From NCBI RefSeq assembly GCF_003201595.1, contig NZ_QJJS01000003.1, positions 1 to 64,000 of the forward strand: 64,000 bases of DNA, read 5' to 3'. Under the pieces are notes generated by a model. The model was not told the DNA's origin and ran no database searches. It saw only the letters and a list, made by a program, of their open reading frames with translations. Made by a program: the position numbers and the translations under genes. Of this stretch, positions 17,595 through 24,538 are shown one piece after another (within the stretch, counting starts at the first letter, position 1; each line of letters opens with the position of its first letter). The DNA comes from Sphaerotilus hippei. GTDB taxonomy: Bacteria > Pseudomonadota > Gammaproteobacteria > Burkholderiales > Burkholderiaceae_C.

Positions 17595-17899
17595 GGTGTA
17601 TGTGCTCTGTTGGCCGTCGTCGCGACGATCGGCCGGGTGGAGTGCCCCGTCGCCGAATGGCAACGAGAACAAGGCGGGCAAGCCACCACAGCGCGTCATC
17701 CGTCACGCGCAATGTCGGCAAGAAGGCGTCCATGCGCCTGGGGAATCAGCCCACCGGGGTCGAACAGCATCGCCGCCGACCGCGCCTGCATGCCCACCCC
17801 GGCAGGAGAACTGCCAGGCGCTGGAGGATGAGGGAAAACGGGAAGGCCAGAGGGGATGTACGGAACTATGCGGCGAACCGTAGCTCAGCGCAGCCGCCA

Positions 17900-17929
17900 A
17901 TTATAGGGTATTTCCGTGTGGACGGTCCA
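17900..17929 (-). promoter_or_regulatory. Likely sigma-70 promoter of rhlE
   Basis: On the minus strand a perfect TATAAT at 17900-17905 has a TGGACC at 17924-17929 as -35 (4 of 6 matches to TTGACA, 18-base spacer). Transcription would begin near 17893 and give a leader of about 300 bases before the rhlE ATG. Confidence 0.6.
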
Positions 17930-17969
17930 GCACGATCTGGGTTTCCGCATCAGAGTCCGTTCCTTCACG

Positions 17970-18000
17970 AAAAAAAGGCCACCCAGGGGGATGGGTGGCC
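17970..18000 (-). terminator. Intrinsic terminator of mscS
   Basis: On the minus strand a GGCCACCC/GGGTGGCC stem is followed by a run of seven T, 49 bases after the mscS stop. Confidence 0.9.
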
Positions 18001-18048
18001 GTGCGGCGTCCGTCGCCAGCGTGGCGACGGGGTGGCGCTGGAGGATCT

Positions 18049-18861
18049 TCAGGCCTGCGTGACCCGGTGGATCTGGGTCGAGGCCGGGGCCGGCCAGCCG
18101 GCTTCCTTGCCGACCCGGGCGATCGCCTCGTTGGTGTCGAAATAGACCTGCCAGTAGTGGTCGGTGTGGGTGTAGGGGCGCACCGAGATCACCGGGCCTT
18201 CGAGCTTGAAGTCCAGCAGGTTGACTTCCGGGGCCGGGCTGGTCGCCACGTTCGGGATCTGGGCGATGGCCGCCTTCAGTCGCACGATCGCGTCGAGCGG
18301 GTCGACGCTGCCGGCCAGCTGGGCCGTGCGTTCGACGCGGCGCACCGGCATGTGCGAGTAGTTCTGGATCGTGTCGCCGAACACCTTGCCGTTGCCCACC
18401 AGCGTGTAGACGTTGTCGGGCGTCAGCAGCGTGGTGGCGAACAGGCCGAGTTCGGTCACCGTGCCGGTGATGCCGCCGACGCTGACGAAGTCACCGACCT
18501 TGAACGGCCGCAGCACCAGCATGAAGGCGCCTGCCGCGAAGTTGCCGAGCATGCCGCTCCAGGCCGCGCCGATCGCCACGCCCGCGCCGGCCAGCATGGC
18601 GGCGAACGAGGTGGTCTGGATGCCGAAGTAACCCAGGATGCCCAGCACCAGCGTGATGTTGAGCGCGATGGCGACGATCGAGCCCAGGTACTTCGTCAGG
18701 GTCGGGTCGACCTGGTTGCGGTTCATGGCCGCCTGCATCAGCGTGACGACCTTGCCGATCAGCCAGCGGCCGACGATCCAGAAGATGATCGCGGCCCCGA
18801 CCTTGATGAGCAGTTCGATGGCCGTGGTGCTCAGAAACGTGTTGATGGTCTGCATGTCCAT
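18049..18861 (-). CDS. mscS: Small-conductance mechanosensitive channel MscS
   Basis: The 270-residue inner-membrane channel has three transmembrane helices (about 15-35, 60-85, 88-110). The pore helix region, SFAAMLAGAGVAIGAAWSGMLGNFAAG, is Gly/Ala-rich as in E. coli TM3. It is followed by the beta domain motif FKVGDFVSVGGITGTVTELGLFATTL. The C-terminal alpha/beta vestibule ends near QIHRVTQA. It opens on membrane tension to release solutes during hypo-osmotic shock. A strong AGGAGG precedes the ATG. It is monocistronic with its own terminator. Confidence 0.95.
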   Translation of the reverse strand: MDMQTINTFLSTTAIELLIKVGAAIIFWIVGRWLIGKVVTLMQAAMNRNQVDPTLTKYLGSIVAIALNITLVLGILGYFGIQTTSFAAMLAGAGVAIGAAWSGMLGNFAAGAFMLVLRPFKVGDFVSVGGITGTVTELGLFATTLLTPDNVYTLVGNGKVFGDTIQNYSHMPVRRVERTAQLAGSVDPLDAIVRLKAAIAQIPNVATSPAPEVNLLDFKLEGPVISVRPYTHTDHYWQVYFDTNEAIARVGKEAGWPAPASTQIHRVTQA

Positions 18862-18902
18862 GGACAGATTCCTCCTGTAAATGTGTGATCCCCCGGATGG
18901 GC

Positions 18903-18908
18903 ATTAGA
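18903..18908 (-). promoter_or_regulatory. Possible -10 box of mscS
   Basis: TCTAAT on the minus strand, 41 bases before the ATG, in an A/T-rich stretch (18903-18935). No good -35 match, so the call is tentative. Confidence 0.35.
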
Positions 18909-19083
18909 ACGCAAAAACATGAAAAATCGCACACTCCAAGGGGTCTTTGCGGGCGTGTGGCCGTGTACACAATTTCCGATCCGGGCTCCGGATGTCAATA
19001 CAGTGTGTGATTTGCCGAATCGGGAGTGATGATGTCCGCCCGCTGCGCCGATACTCGTGCATTGGTATGAACTTGCTGTGTCC

Positions 19084-20292
19084 ATGACCGCTGAACTTCC
19101 TGCGCTGCTGACTGCGCTGCTCCTGTCTTTGCTTGTCCTGGTGGGCGTCGCGTCGGCCGCGGTGCTGACGGCGCGGCTCTCGCTGGCTGGGCGACGCCAC
19201 GGCCTGTTCGAGTGGATGACCGCCAGCGTGCTGGCGGTGGGCAGCCTGGCCTGCCTCGTCGCGCTGACCCGCCTGACCTCGACCGATCAGCAGGTGCTGG
19301 TCGGGCTGGCCGGGCATGGGCTGTTTGCCGGTGCGACGGCGGTCTGGTCCATGGGCCTGCATCGCAGCGCCCGGGGCGTGGGCTGGGCCGGCGCCGAGTG
19401 GTGGCTGGTCGCAGCCGTGCTGCTGGCCCTGCCGGTGCTGACGCTGGGCCCCGTCGACGCCGGGGTGCGCGCCTTGCTGCTGGCGGCCTGTGATGTGGTG
19501 CTGCTGATCCCGGGCCTGTGGGTGCTGTGGCGCCCGGTCGAGAATGCCGCGCAGGCGCTCGGCTCCGCCCGCCTGCTGCTGCCGCTGATCATGCTGATGC
19601 GGCTGGCCCCTGCCGCCCTGGCGCTGCAGACCGTCGTGCCCCTGTCCTCCGGCTGGCCGGGTCCGGTCGATCCCGTGGTCGCGGCCCTGACGCTGGTGGC
19701 GCTGGTCACGGCCATGGGCTGGTCGCTGCTGCTGGCGCGCCTCGACCTGGCGACCCGCCGCATCAAGGACACCGCCAGCCACGACTCGCTCACCGGCTGC
19801 CTCAACCGCAGCACGGCCGACGCGCTGCTCGAGCATCAGCTGCTGCTGGCTCGCCGCAGCCGCGAGTCGGTGGCGCTGGTGCTGATCGACATCGACGGGT
19901 TTTCGGTCGTCAACCGCCGCCATGGCCGCCGTGTCGGCGATCTGGTGCTGCAGACCTTTGCCGAGGTGGTGCGCAGCCGCCTGCGTTCCTCCGACGTGTT
20001 CTGCCGCCTGGGCGGGGAGGAGTTCGCGATGGTGCTGCCCGCCACCGACGCGCCGGGTGCTCGCCGCCTGGCCGAGGACGTGCGTGCGGCGGTGCTGGCC
20101 ATGGAGGTGATCACGCCCGGGGCGACCGTGCAGATCAGCATCTCCGCCGGCCTGGCGATCGCCGCGCCGGACGCCTCCACCTCGCTCGAGCGCCTCTACG
20201 AGCGGGCGGAAGACGCCCTGCGCCGGGCCAAGCAGTACGGCAGCAACCGGGTCGAGCAGGCGTCGGTGGAGATGGTGCTCGTCAGCGGCTGA
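19084..20292 (+). CDS. Membrane-bound diguanylate cyclase (GGDEF)
   Basis: The 402-residue protein has about six transmembrane helices in residues 5-220, starting LPALLTALLLSLLVLVGV, as an uncharacterised sensory region. A GGDEF domain follows (about 235-395). The active site is GGEEF, with LVLIDIDGFSVVN giving the metal Asp and guanine Asn. The I-site RSSD lies exactly five residues before GGEEF, so c-di-GMP product inhibition is expected. The canonical N-D-x-x-G-H pattern reads N-R-R-H-G-R, a departure, though the Asn and the later Gly-Asp are kept. It should make c-di-GMP. The ATG at 19084 is chosen over 19057 because the hydrophobic segment starts there; neither has a strong ribosome site. 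Confidence 0.9.
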   Translation: MTAELPALLTALLLSLLVLVGVASAAVLTARLSLAGRRHGLFEWMTASVLAVGSLACLVALTRLTSTDQQVLVGLAGHGLFAGATAVWSMGLHRSARGVGWAGAEWWLVAAVLLALPVLTLGPVDAGVRALLLAACDVVLLIPGLWVLWRPVENAAQALGSARLLLPLIMLMRLAPAALALQTVVPLSSGWPGPVDPVVAALTLVALVTAMGWSLLLARLDLATRRIKDTASHDSLTGCLNRSTADALLEHQLLLARRSRESVALVLIDIDGFSVVNRRHGRRVGDLVLQTFAEVVRSRLRSSDVFCRLGGEEFAMVLPATDAPGARRLAEDVRAAVLAMEVITPGATVQISISAGLAIAAPDASTSLERLYERAEDALRRAKQYGSNRVEQASVEMVLVSG

Positions 20293-20311
20293 GGCCGCGG
20301 GCGCAGGGCGC

Positions 20312-20548
20312 TCAGGCCGCGTCGCCGGAGGTTTCCCGGCTCACCACGATGCGCTGGCCGAGGGCCTCGACGACCTGGCCCGGCCGGATCTTGCACGAGC
20401 GGCGCTGCTCGACGAGCCCGTCCACCCGCACGCCGCCGTCCTGGATCAGCACCTTGGCCGCTCCGCCGCTGTGCACGACGCTGGTGGCCTTCAGCAGCGC
20501 ATCGAGGGCCAGGAAATCGGTGTGCAGGGCGAAGGTGGTGGTGGTCAC
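20312..20548 (-). CDS. S4-domain RNA-binding protein, YbcJ-like
   Basis: The 78-residue protein is a minimal S4 domain: ALDALLKATSVVHSGGAAKVLIQDGGVRVDG, then EQRRSCKIRPGQVV. This closely resembles E. coli YbcJ, a small RNA-binding protein of uncertain role. I chose a GTG at 20548 because homologues begin just before the FALHTDFL segment; an ATG at 20587 would add 13 residues without obvious conservation. It is convergent with the GGDEF gene. Confidence 0.8.
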   Translation of the reverse strand: MTTTTFALHTDFLALDALLKATSVVHSGGAAKVLIQDGGVRVDGLVEQRRSCKIRPGQVVEALGQRIVVSRETSGDAA

Positions 20549-20633
20549 GGGTTCAGGCTCTCGAGCAACGGGCGCGCAGTGTGCCACGCCGGTCGGCCCT
20601 GTGCGCCGGCTTCCGTGCCGGCTGCGCCCAGGT

Positions 20634-22307
20634 TCAGTCCTCGGACTCCATCAGGGCGGTGTCGGCCCACAGGCTCTCCTGCGCCTGCGGTTCGGGCGGC
20701 AGGGGGTCGGCCAGCGTGCCGACCGTGCGACCGCTGTCGGTGGCGATCACCTCGCCGTGCAGCACCACGCCCTGGGCGATGCTGACCACCGGTGCGCTGA
20801 TCCGCACGGGCTGGTCCGGGGTGCCCAGCGTGCAGCCCGGGCCGATGTGGATGGCGCTGCCGGCGTGCATCGATCCGCCGATCCGGCTGCCCGCGGCCAG
20901 CTGCAGCGTGCGGCCGCAGTGCAGGTCACCGAGCACCAGGGCGCCGGCCGCGATCTGCAGGTCCCCGTCGGCCCGCACGGCGCCCAGGCAGCGGCTGCCG
21001 GCGCCGATGCCCAGGTCGCCCCGGACCTCGAGTTCACCCTGCCAGGCGTGCAGCGGCGGGATGTCCAGCGAACCCGCGACCAGCAGCCGCTGCCCGGCCT
21101 GCGACGCCTGCCAGGGGGCGGCGGGCAGGTCCAGCCACCAGGGGCCGACCAGCGTGCCCAGGCGCCGGACCTCGGGGTCCGCCGCCTGCAGGCCATCGGC
21201 GGGGGCGGGCGGGCGACCGGGCAGCGCACGCGGGGGCATCCGCCGGGATCCCGACCAGACCTCGCCCAGCACGACGGCACCCGGATCGATGTCCACCCGG
21301 GGGGCCCGCACCGTGATCGGCGGGTCACCGCGACCGATCACGCAGCCTTCGGCGATGTGCACCGCCGTCTCCGAGATCAGGTGACCCGACACCCGGCACC
21401 CCGGCGCCAGGAAGATCTCGCCGGCGGCCAGCACGTTGCCGTGCACGACCGTGCCGGCCTTCAGCGTCAGCTCGCCCCGCGCGCGCAGGTGGCCATGCAC
21501 CTCGCTGCCCTCGCCGAGCGACAGGTCCGCGCGGCCGAACAGGCTGCCCTGCCAGGACCGCAGCGGCGCGAAGCGGGCCGATCGCCAGGCGTCGCCGCGC
21601 CGGGCCACCGGGTCCCAGCTGACGCCTTCCTGCTCGTCGGGCGCCACCACCGCGCCGGCCAGTGCCGTGCCGGCCGGCCACCAGTCGCCGGTGAAACGCA
21701 GCACCGGGGCGCTGAGGTGGTGGAACTCCACCCCCGCGGCCACGAGCATGGCGTGGTCGGCGCTGACCGTGCCCCACAGCCGTGCGCCCCCTTCGATGTC
21801 GACCTGCCCGGCATGTCCCCAGGTGTGCAGGTGGCAGCGCCGTGCCAGGTGCAGGCGCGAGCCGGCCATCAGCGCGTGGTAGAGCCCGCCCGGCGCGGTC
21901 ACGATCTGTCCGTGGGCGAGCACCTCGCCGTTGAAGCGCATCGCGTGGGGCAGGTGGCAGTCTCCCTGCACCCGCCACAGGCGCCGGGTCAGGCCCGAAC
22001 GGCGTTCGGCCTCCCGCAGGGGCCAGGGCTGGTGCAGCGTCTCCGCCGTGAGGTCGACCACCGCCTGGCCGCCCAGGTGACGCTCGCCACGCTGCAGCGC
22101 CTGATCCAGGGTGTCGCGGAAGTGACGCGCCCGCGGCGCCGGCTCCTGCGGGACCGGCGTGGTGCCGGCGGGTGTCGACGGCGCGACCGGCCACGCCGCC
22201 CGGGCCGGGCCGGGCGGCACGCCGCCCCGACGGGCCTGGCGCAGCAGCACGCTCAGGATCAGCAGCCCCGCCAGGCACAGGGCCAGCGTGGTGAGCTCGG
22301 GGTTCAC
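20634..22307 (-). CDS. Large bactofilin-like polymer-forming protein with N-terminal membrane helix
   Basis: The 557-residue protein has a single N-terminal transmembrane helix (residues 5-22) and a Pro/Ala-rich linker. The rest is built of short beta-turns with a repeated G-x-[VI]-x-[AV]-x-[GA] rhythm, such as GELEVRGDLGIGAGSR, GDLQIAAGALVLGDLHCGR and GSAIHIGPGCTLG. This fits the right-handed beta-helix of bactofilin/polymer-forming cytoskeletal proteins. Typical bactofilins are about 110-200 residues with one domain, so this is about three times as long, with two or more beta-helix blocks around residues 160-320 and 400-545. Function is unknown; a membrane-attached scaffold is an inference. 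It starts divergently from the PPK2 gene. Confidence 0.75.
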   Translation of the reverse strand: MNPELTTLALCLAGLLILSVLLRQARRGGVPPGPARAAWPVAPSTPAGTTPVPQEPAPRARHFRDTLDQALQRGERHLGGQAVVDLTAETLHQPWPLREAERRSGLTRRLWRVQGDCHLPHAMRFNGEVLAHGQIVTAPGGLYHALMAGSRLHLARRCHLHTWGHAGQVDIEGGARLWGTVSADHAMLVAAGVEFHHLSAPVLRFTGDWWPAGTALAGAVVAPDEQEGVSWDPVARRGDAWRSARFAPLRSWQGSLFGRADLSLGEGSEVHGHLRARGELTLKAGTVVHGNVLAAGEIFLAPGCRVSGHLISETAVHIAEGCVIGRGDPPITVRAPRVDIDPGAVVLGEVWSGSRRMPPRALPGRPPAPADGLQAADPEVRRLGTLVGPWWLDLPAAPWQASQAGQRLLVAGSLDIPPLHAWQGELEVRGDLGIGAGSRCLGAVRADGDLQIAAGALVLGDLHCGRTLQLAAGSRIGGSMHAGSAIHIGPGCTLGTPDQPVRISAPVVSIAQGVVLHGEVIATDSGRTVGTLADPLPPEPQAQESLWADTALMESED

Positions 22308-22367
22308 GCCCGGGTCGCCGGGCGGGCCGGGTGCGGTCGATTCATGGAGGGGTCCCTGCGGCGAAAA

Positions 22368-22382
22368 GAAACAAGTTGTTTC
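22368..22382. promoter_or_regulatory. 15-base perfect palindrome in the bactofilin-like/PPK2 divergent region
   Basis: GAAACAA-G-TTGTTTC, with 7-base arms, 61 bases upstream of the bactofilin-like gene and 187 bases upstream of ppk2. A TATAGA resembling a -10 on the minus strand lies just beside it, so it could be an operator over the minus-strand promoter. Binding protein unknown. Confidence 0.45.
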
Positions 22383-22568
22383 AAGTCTATAGCAGATGTC
22401 CCAATTGCGAGCAGATCGTGAATTGCTGCACGACTTGATCGGTTCGGGTGCGCGGGCACGAGAGCCGGGTGGCCTGTCGCGCGGGGTGGCGAGCGGTGAT
22501 GGCGCGGGCTCATCAAACCGACATCCTGTTGTGTCAGGCTGGTGACTTCTTCAAGGAGTCCGTTATCC

Positions 22569-23486
22569 ATGAGTGACGACATGCACGCCCGGGTCGACGA
22601 GGCGCTGATGCGCCGCCTGCGCGAGGAGGCCATCGACAGCTACGACGAGGAGCTCGAGCAGGAGGTCGACGACCTGATCGCCGACGGCGACGCCGCCCGC
22701 ACGCCCCAGGCGCGCGAAGACCGCAAGATGTATTTCCGTGAGCTGTTCCGCCTGCAGGGCGAACTGGTCAAGCTGCAGGACTGGGTGCAGCACACCCGCC
22801 ATCGGGTGGTGGTGATCTTCGAGGGGCGGGATGCGGCGGGCAAGGGGGGGGCCATCAAGCGCATCACCCAGCGGCTCAATCCGCGGGTCTGCCGGGTGGC
22901 GGCGCTGCCCGCGCCCAACGACCGCGAGCGCACGCAGTGGTATTTCCAGCGTTATGTCGCCCACCTGCCGGCGGCTGGCGAGATGGTGCTGTTCGATCGC
23001 AGCTGGTACAACCGCGCCGGGGTCGAGCGGGTCATGGGCTTCTGCGACGACGAGGAGTACGAGGAGTTCTTCCGCTCGGTGCCCGAGTTCGAGAAGATGC
23101 TCGTGCGCAGCGGCATCCAGCTGGTCAAGTACTGGTTCTCGATCACCGACGAGGAGCAGAGCGTGCGCTTTCTCAGCCGGGTCCACGATCCGCTCAAGCA
23201 GTGGAAGCTCAGCCCGATGGACCTCGAGAGCCGCCGCCGCTGGGAGGACTACACCAGCGCCAAGGAGGTGATGTTCGACCGCACCCACATCCCCGAGGCG
23301 CCGTGGTGGGTGGTGCAGGCGGTCGACAAGAAGCGGGCGCGCCTGAACTGCATCCACCACCTGCTCAGCCAGATGCCCTATGTCGAGGTCGAGCACCCGC
23401 CGGTGATCCTGCCGCCGCGGGTCCGCCACGACGACTACATGCGCAACCCGGTGGCCCCGGAGCTGTTCGTGCCCGAGATCTACTGA
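22569..23486 (+). CDS. ppk2: Polyphosphate kinase 2
   Basis: The 305-residue protein uses polyphosphate to phosphorylate nucleotides, or the reverse. Walker A is FEGRDAAGKGGAIKRI, Walker B and the lid are LFDRSWYNRAGVERV, and ITDEEQSVRFLSRVHDPLKQWKLSP is the conserved C-terminal block. A 40-residue acidic extension (DEELEQEVDDLIADGD) precedes the domain. The start at 22569 has AAGGAG 10 bases upstream. A second PPK2 at 35754 lacks the acidic N-terminus; substrate preference (GDP versus ADP, or mono- versus diphosphate) cannot be read from these motifs. It stands alone. Confidence 0.93.
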   Translation: MSDDMHARVDEALMRRLREEAIDSYDEELEQEVDDLIADGDAARTPQAREDRKMYFRELFRLQGELVKLQDWVQHTRHRVVVIFEGRDAAGKGGAIKRITQRLNPRVCRVAALPAPNDRERTQWYFQRYVAHLPAAGEMVLFDRSWYNRAGVERVMGFCDDEEYEEFFRSVPEFEKMLVRSGIQLVKYWFSITDEEQSVRFLSRVHDPLKQWKLSPMDLESRRRWEDYTSAKEVMFDRTHIPEAPWWVVQAVDKKRARLNCIHHLLSQMPYVEVEHPPVILPPRVRHDDYMRNPVAPELFVPEIY

Positions 23487-23511
23487 ACCTCGGACCCGCC
23501 GACGCGGGGAT

Positions 23512-23540
23512 GCTGTCGGCCCGCTCAGCGGGCCGACAGC
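23512..23540. terminator. Long convergent hairpin between ppk2 and the DUF3047 gene
   Basis: A perfect 14-base inverted repeat (GCTGTCGGCCCGCT / AGCGGGCCGACAGC) with one-base spacer spans the stop codon of the DUF3047 gene. No T-run follows on either side, so it could act as a Rho-assisted or RNA-stabilising hairpin rather than a classical terminator. Confidence 0.5.
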
Positions 23541-24358
23541 GAGATGTCGCCATACCAGGTGTTGACCGGCTCGCCCAGGTCGTCGCTGTCGGTCAGCACC
23601 CCCACGCTGGTGACGCGGCCCGGGTGTTCGCCGAACGCGCGCCGGTAGTCGGCCTCGAGGTCGCGCTCATAGTGCAGCCATTCGCCGCAGCGCCCCGGGC
23701 CGCTCTCGACCACCAGGTAGCGGATGCGCTGCGTGCGGGCGTAGGACACCAGCGCCTCGCTCGGCTGGTGGCGGTCCCACACGTACATCAGCGTGGCGTA
23801 GGGCAGGATCTGGCCGGTGAACAGCTCCACCTGCTCGTAGAAGATCTGGTCGCGCAGGCTCAGCCGCTGCAGGTCGCCGTCGAAGGCGACGACGATGCGG
23901 GCGGGGCAGTCGTCGAGGTCTCCGTCGCCGACGTCGGCCCGGGCGGGCACATGGTCGGTGCACCAGCTGAAGCGCAGCTGCGTGCGTTCCCGCGTGTCGA
24001 GGTCGACCGGGCAGCGCAGGCCGGTGGCACCGCGGTCGGCCTGCGCGCGCAGGACCGTGCGCCCGTGCACATGGGCGGTGCCGTAGTCGGTCCAGGGCTT
24101 GTCGCGGCGCAGGCGGTAGGGCATCCAGCCCGCCGGCAGGCCACCATCGGCCACCGATGCCGAGAAGGGGGCGATGTCGTGGCCGGGCCGTCGGGGCGAG
24201 GCACCGAGCAGGCGGCTGTGTCCGACGTCGGGGGTGGCGGGCGGGGTGGCCGAGGTGGAGGGTGGCGTGCCCCGGCTGGCGCAGCCCGGCAGGGCGGTGG
24301 CTGCGGCGCCGGCCAGCAGGCCGAGGCAGTGTCGACGGGTGAGGGGCTGATCGTTCAT
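23525..24358 (-). CDS. DUF3047 lipoprotein
   Basis: The 277-residue protein has a Tat-like or Sec lipoprotein signal: MNDQPLTRRHCLGLLAGAAATALPGC, with a lipobox-like LPGC at residues 23-26. DUF3047 follows at about 75-275, with DCPARIVVAFDGD, LMYVWDRHQP, RYLVVESGPGRCGEW and VGVLTDSDDLGE, the late SVGVLTDSDN-like block being the family signature. The function of DUF3047 is unknown. A Ser/Thr/Pro-rich linker joins the lipid anchor to the domain. It converges with ppk2 and starts divergently from the HhH gene. Confidence 0.8.
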   Translation of the reverse strand: MNDQPLTRRHCLGLLAGAAATALPGCASRGTPPSTSATPPATPDVGHSRLLGASPRRPGHDIAPFSASVADGGLPAGWMPYRLRRDKPWTDYGTAHVHGRTVLRAQADRGATGLRCPVDLDTRERTQLRFSWCTDHVPARADVGDGDLDDCPARIVVAFDGDLQRLSLRDQIFYEQVELFTGQILPYATLMYVWDRHQPSEALVSYARTQRIRYLVVESGPGRCGEWLHYERDLEADYRRAFGEHPGRVTSVGVLTDSDDLGEPVNTWYGDISLSAR

Positions 24359-24538
24359 GGCAGCGGCAAGTTAGCGCCGGCCCGTGACAGGGCGGCGACG
24401 CTCGGGTACGGCCCTTGCACTTGTCACCTGCCGTTCACGGCGGACTCACGGCGTGCGACTACGATGCGCCGCAGTCCGGGCGGAGCCGATCCCCGGCCCG
24501 TCCTTGCCTTCGCCTCCTCCTCTTCCTGAAAAGCCCGC

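Larger units (their letters stand above)
17594..18049. other. 456-base intergenic region between rhlE and mscS
   Basis: Both flanking genes are on the minus strand. It contains the mscS terminator (17970-18000), a likely rhlE promoter (17900-17929), and about 300 bases of untranslated rhlE leader with no supported coding frame. No tRNA or recognised riboswitch was seen. Confidence 0.6.

Noticed and set aside
15879-17831. A 650-codon open frame on the plus strand over rhlE.
   Set aside because: Shadow; the RhlE motifs on the minus strand are complete.
17860-17905. A tRNA-like string (CGTAGCTCAGCGCAG) near the rhlE promoter.
   Set aside because: No cloverleaf could be drawn and the T-arm consensus is absent.
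19518-22421. A 967-codon open frame on the plus strand over the bactofilin-like gene.
   Set aside because: Shadow of two genes; low-complexity and without a domain.
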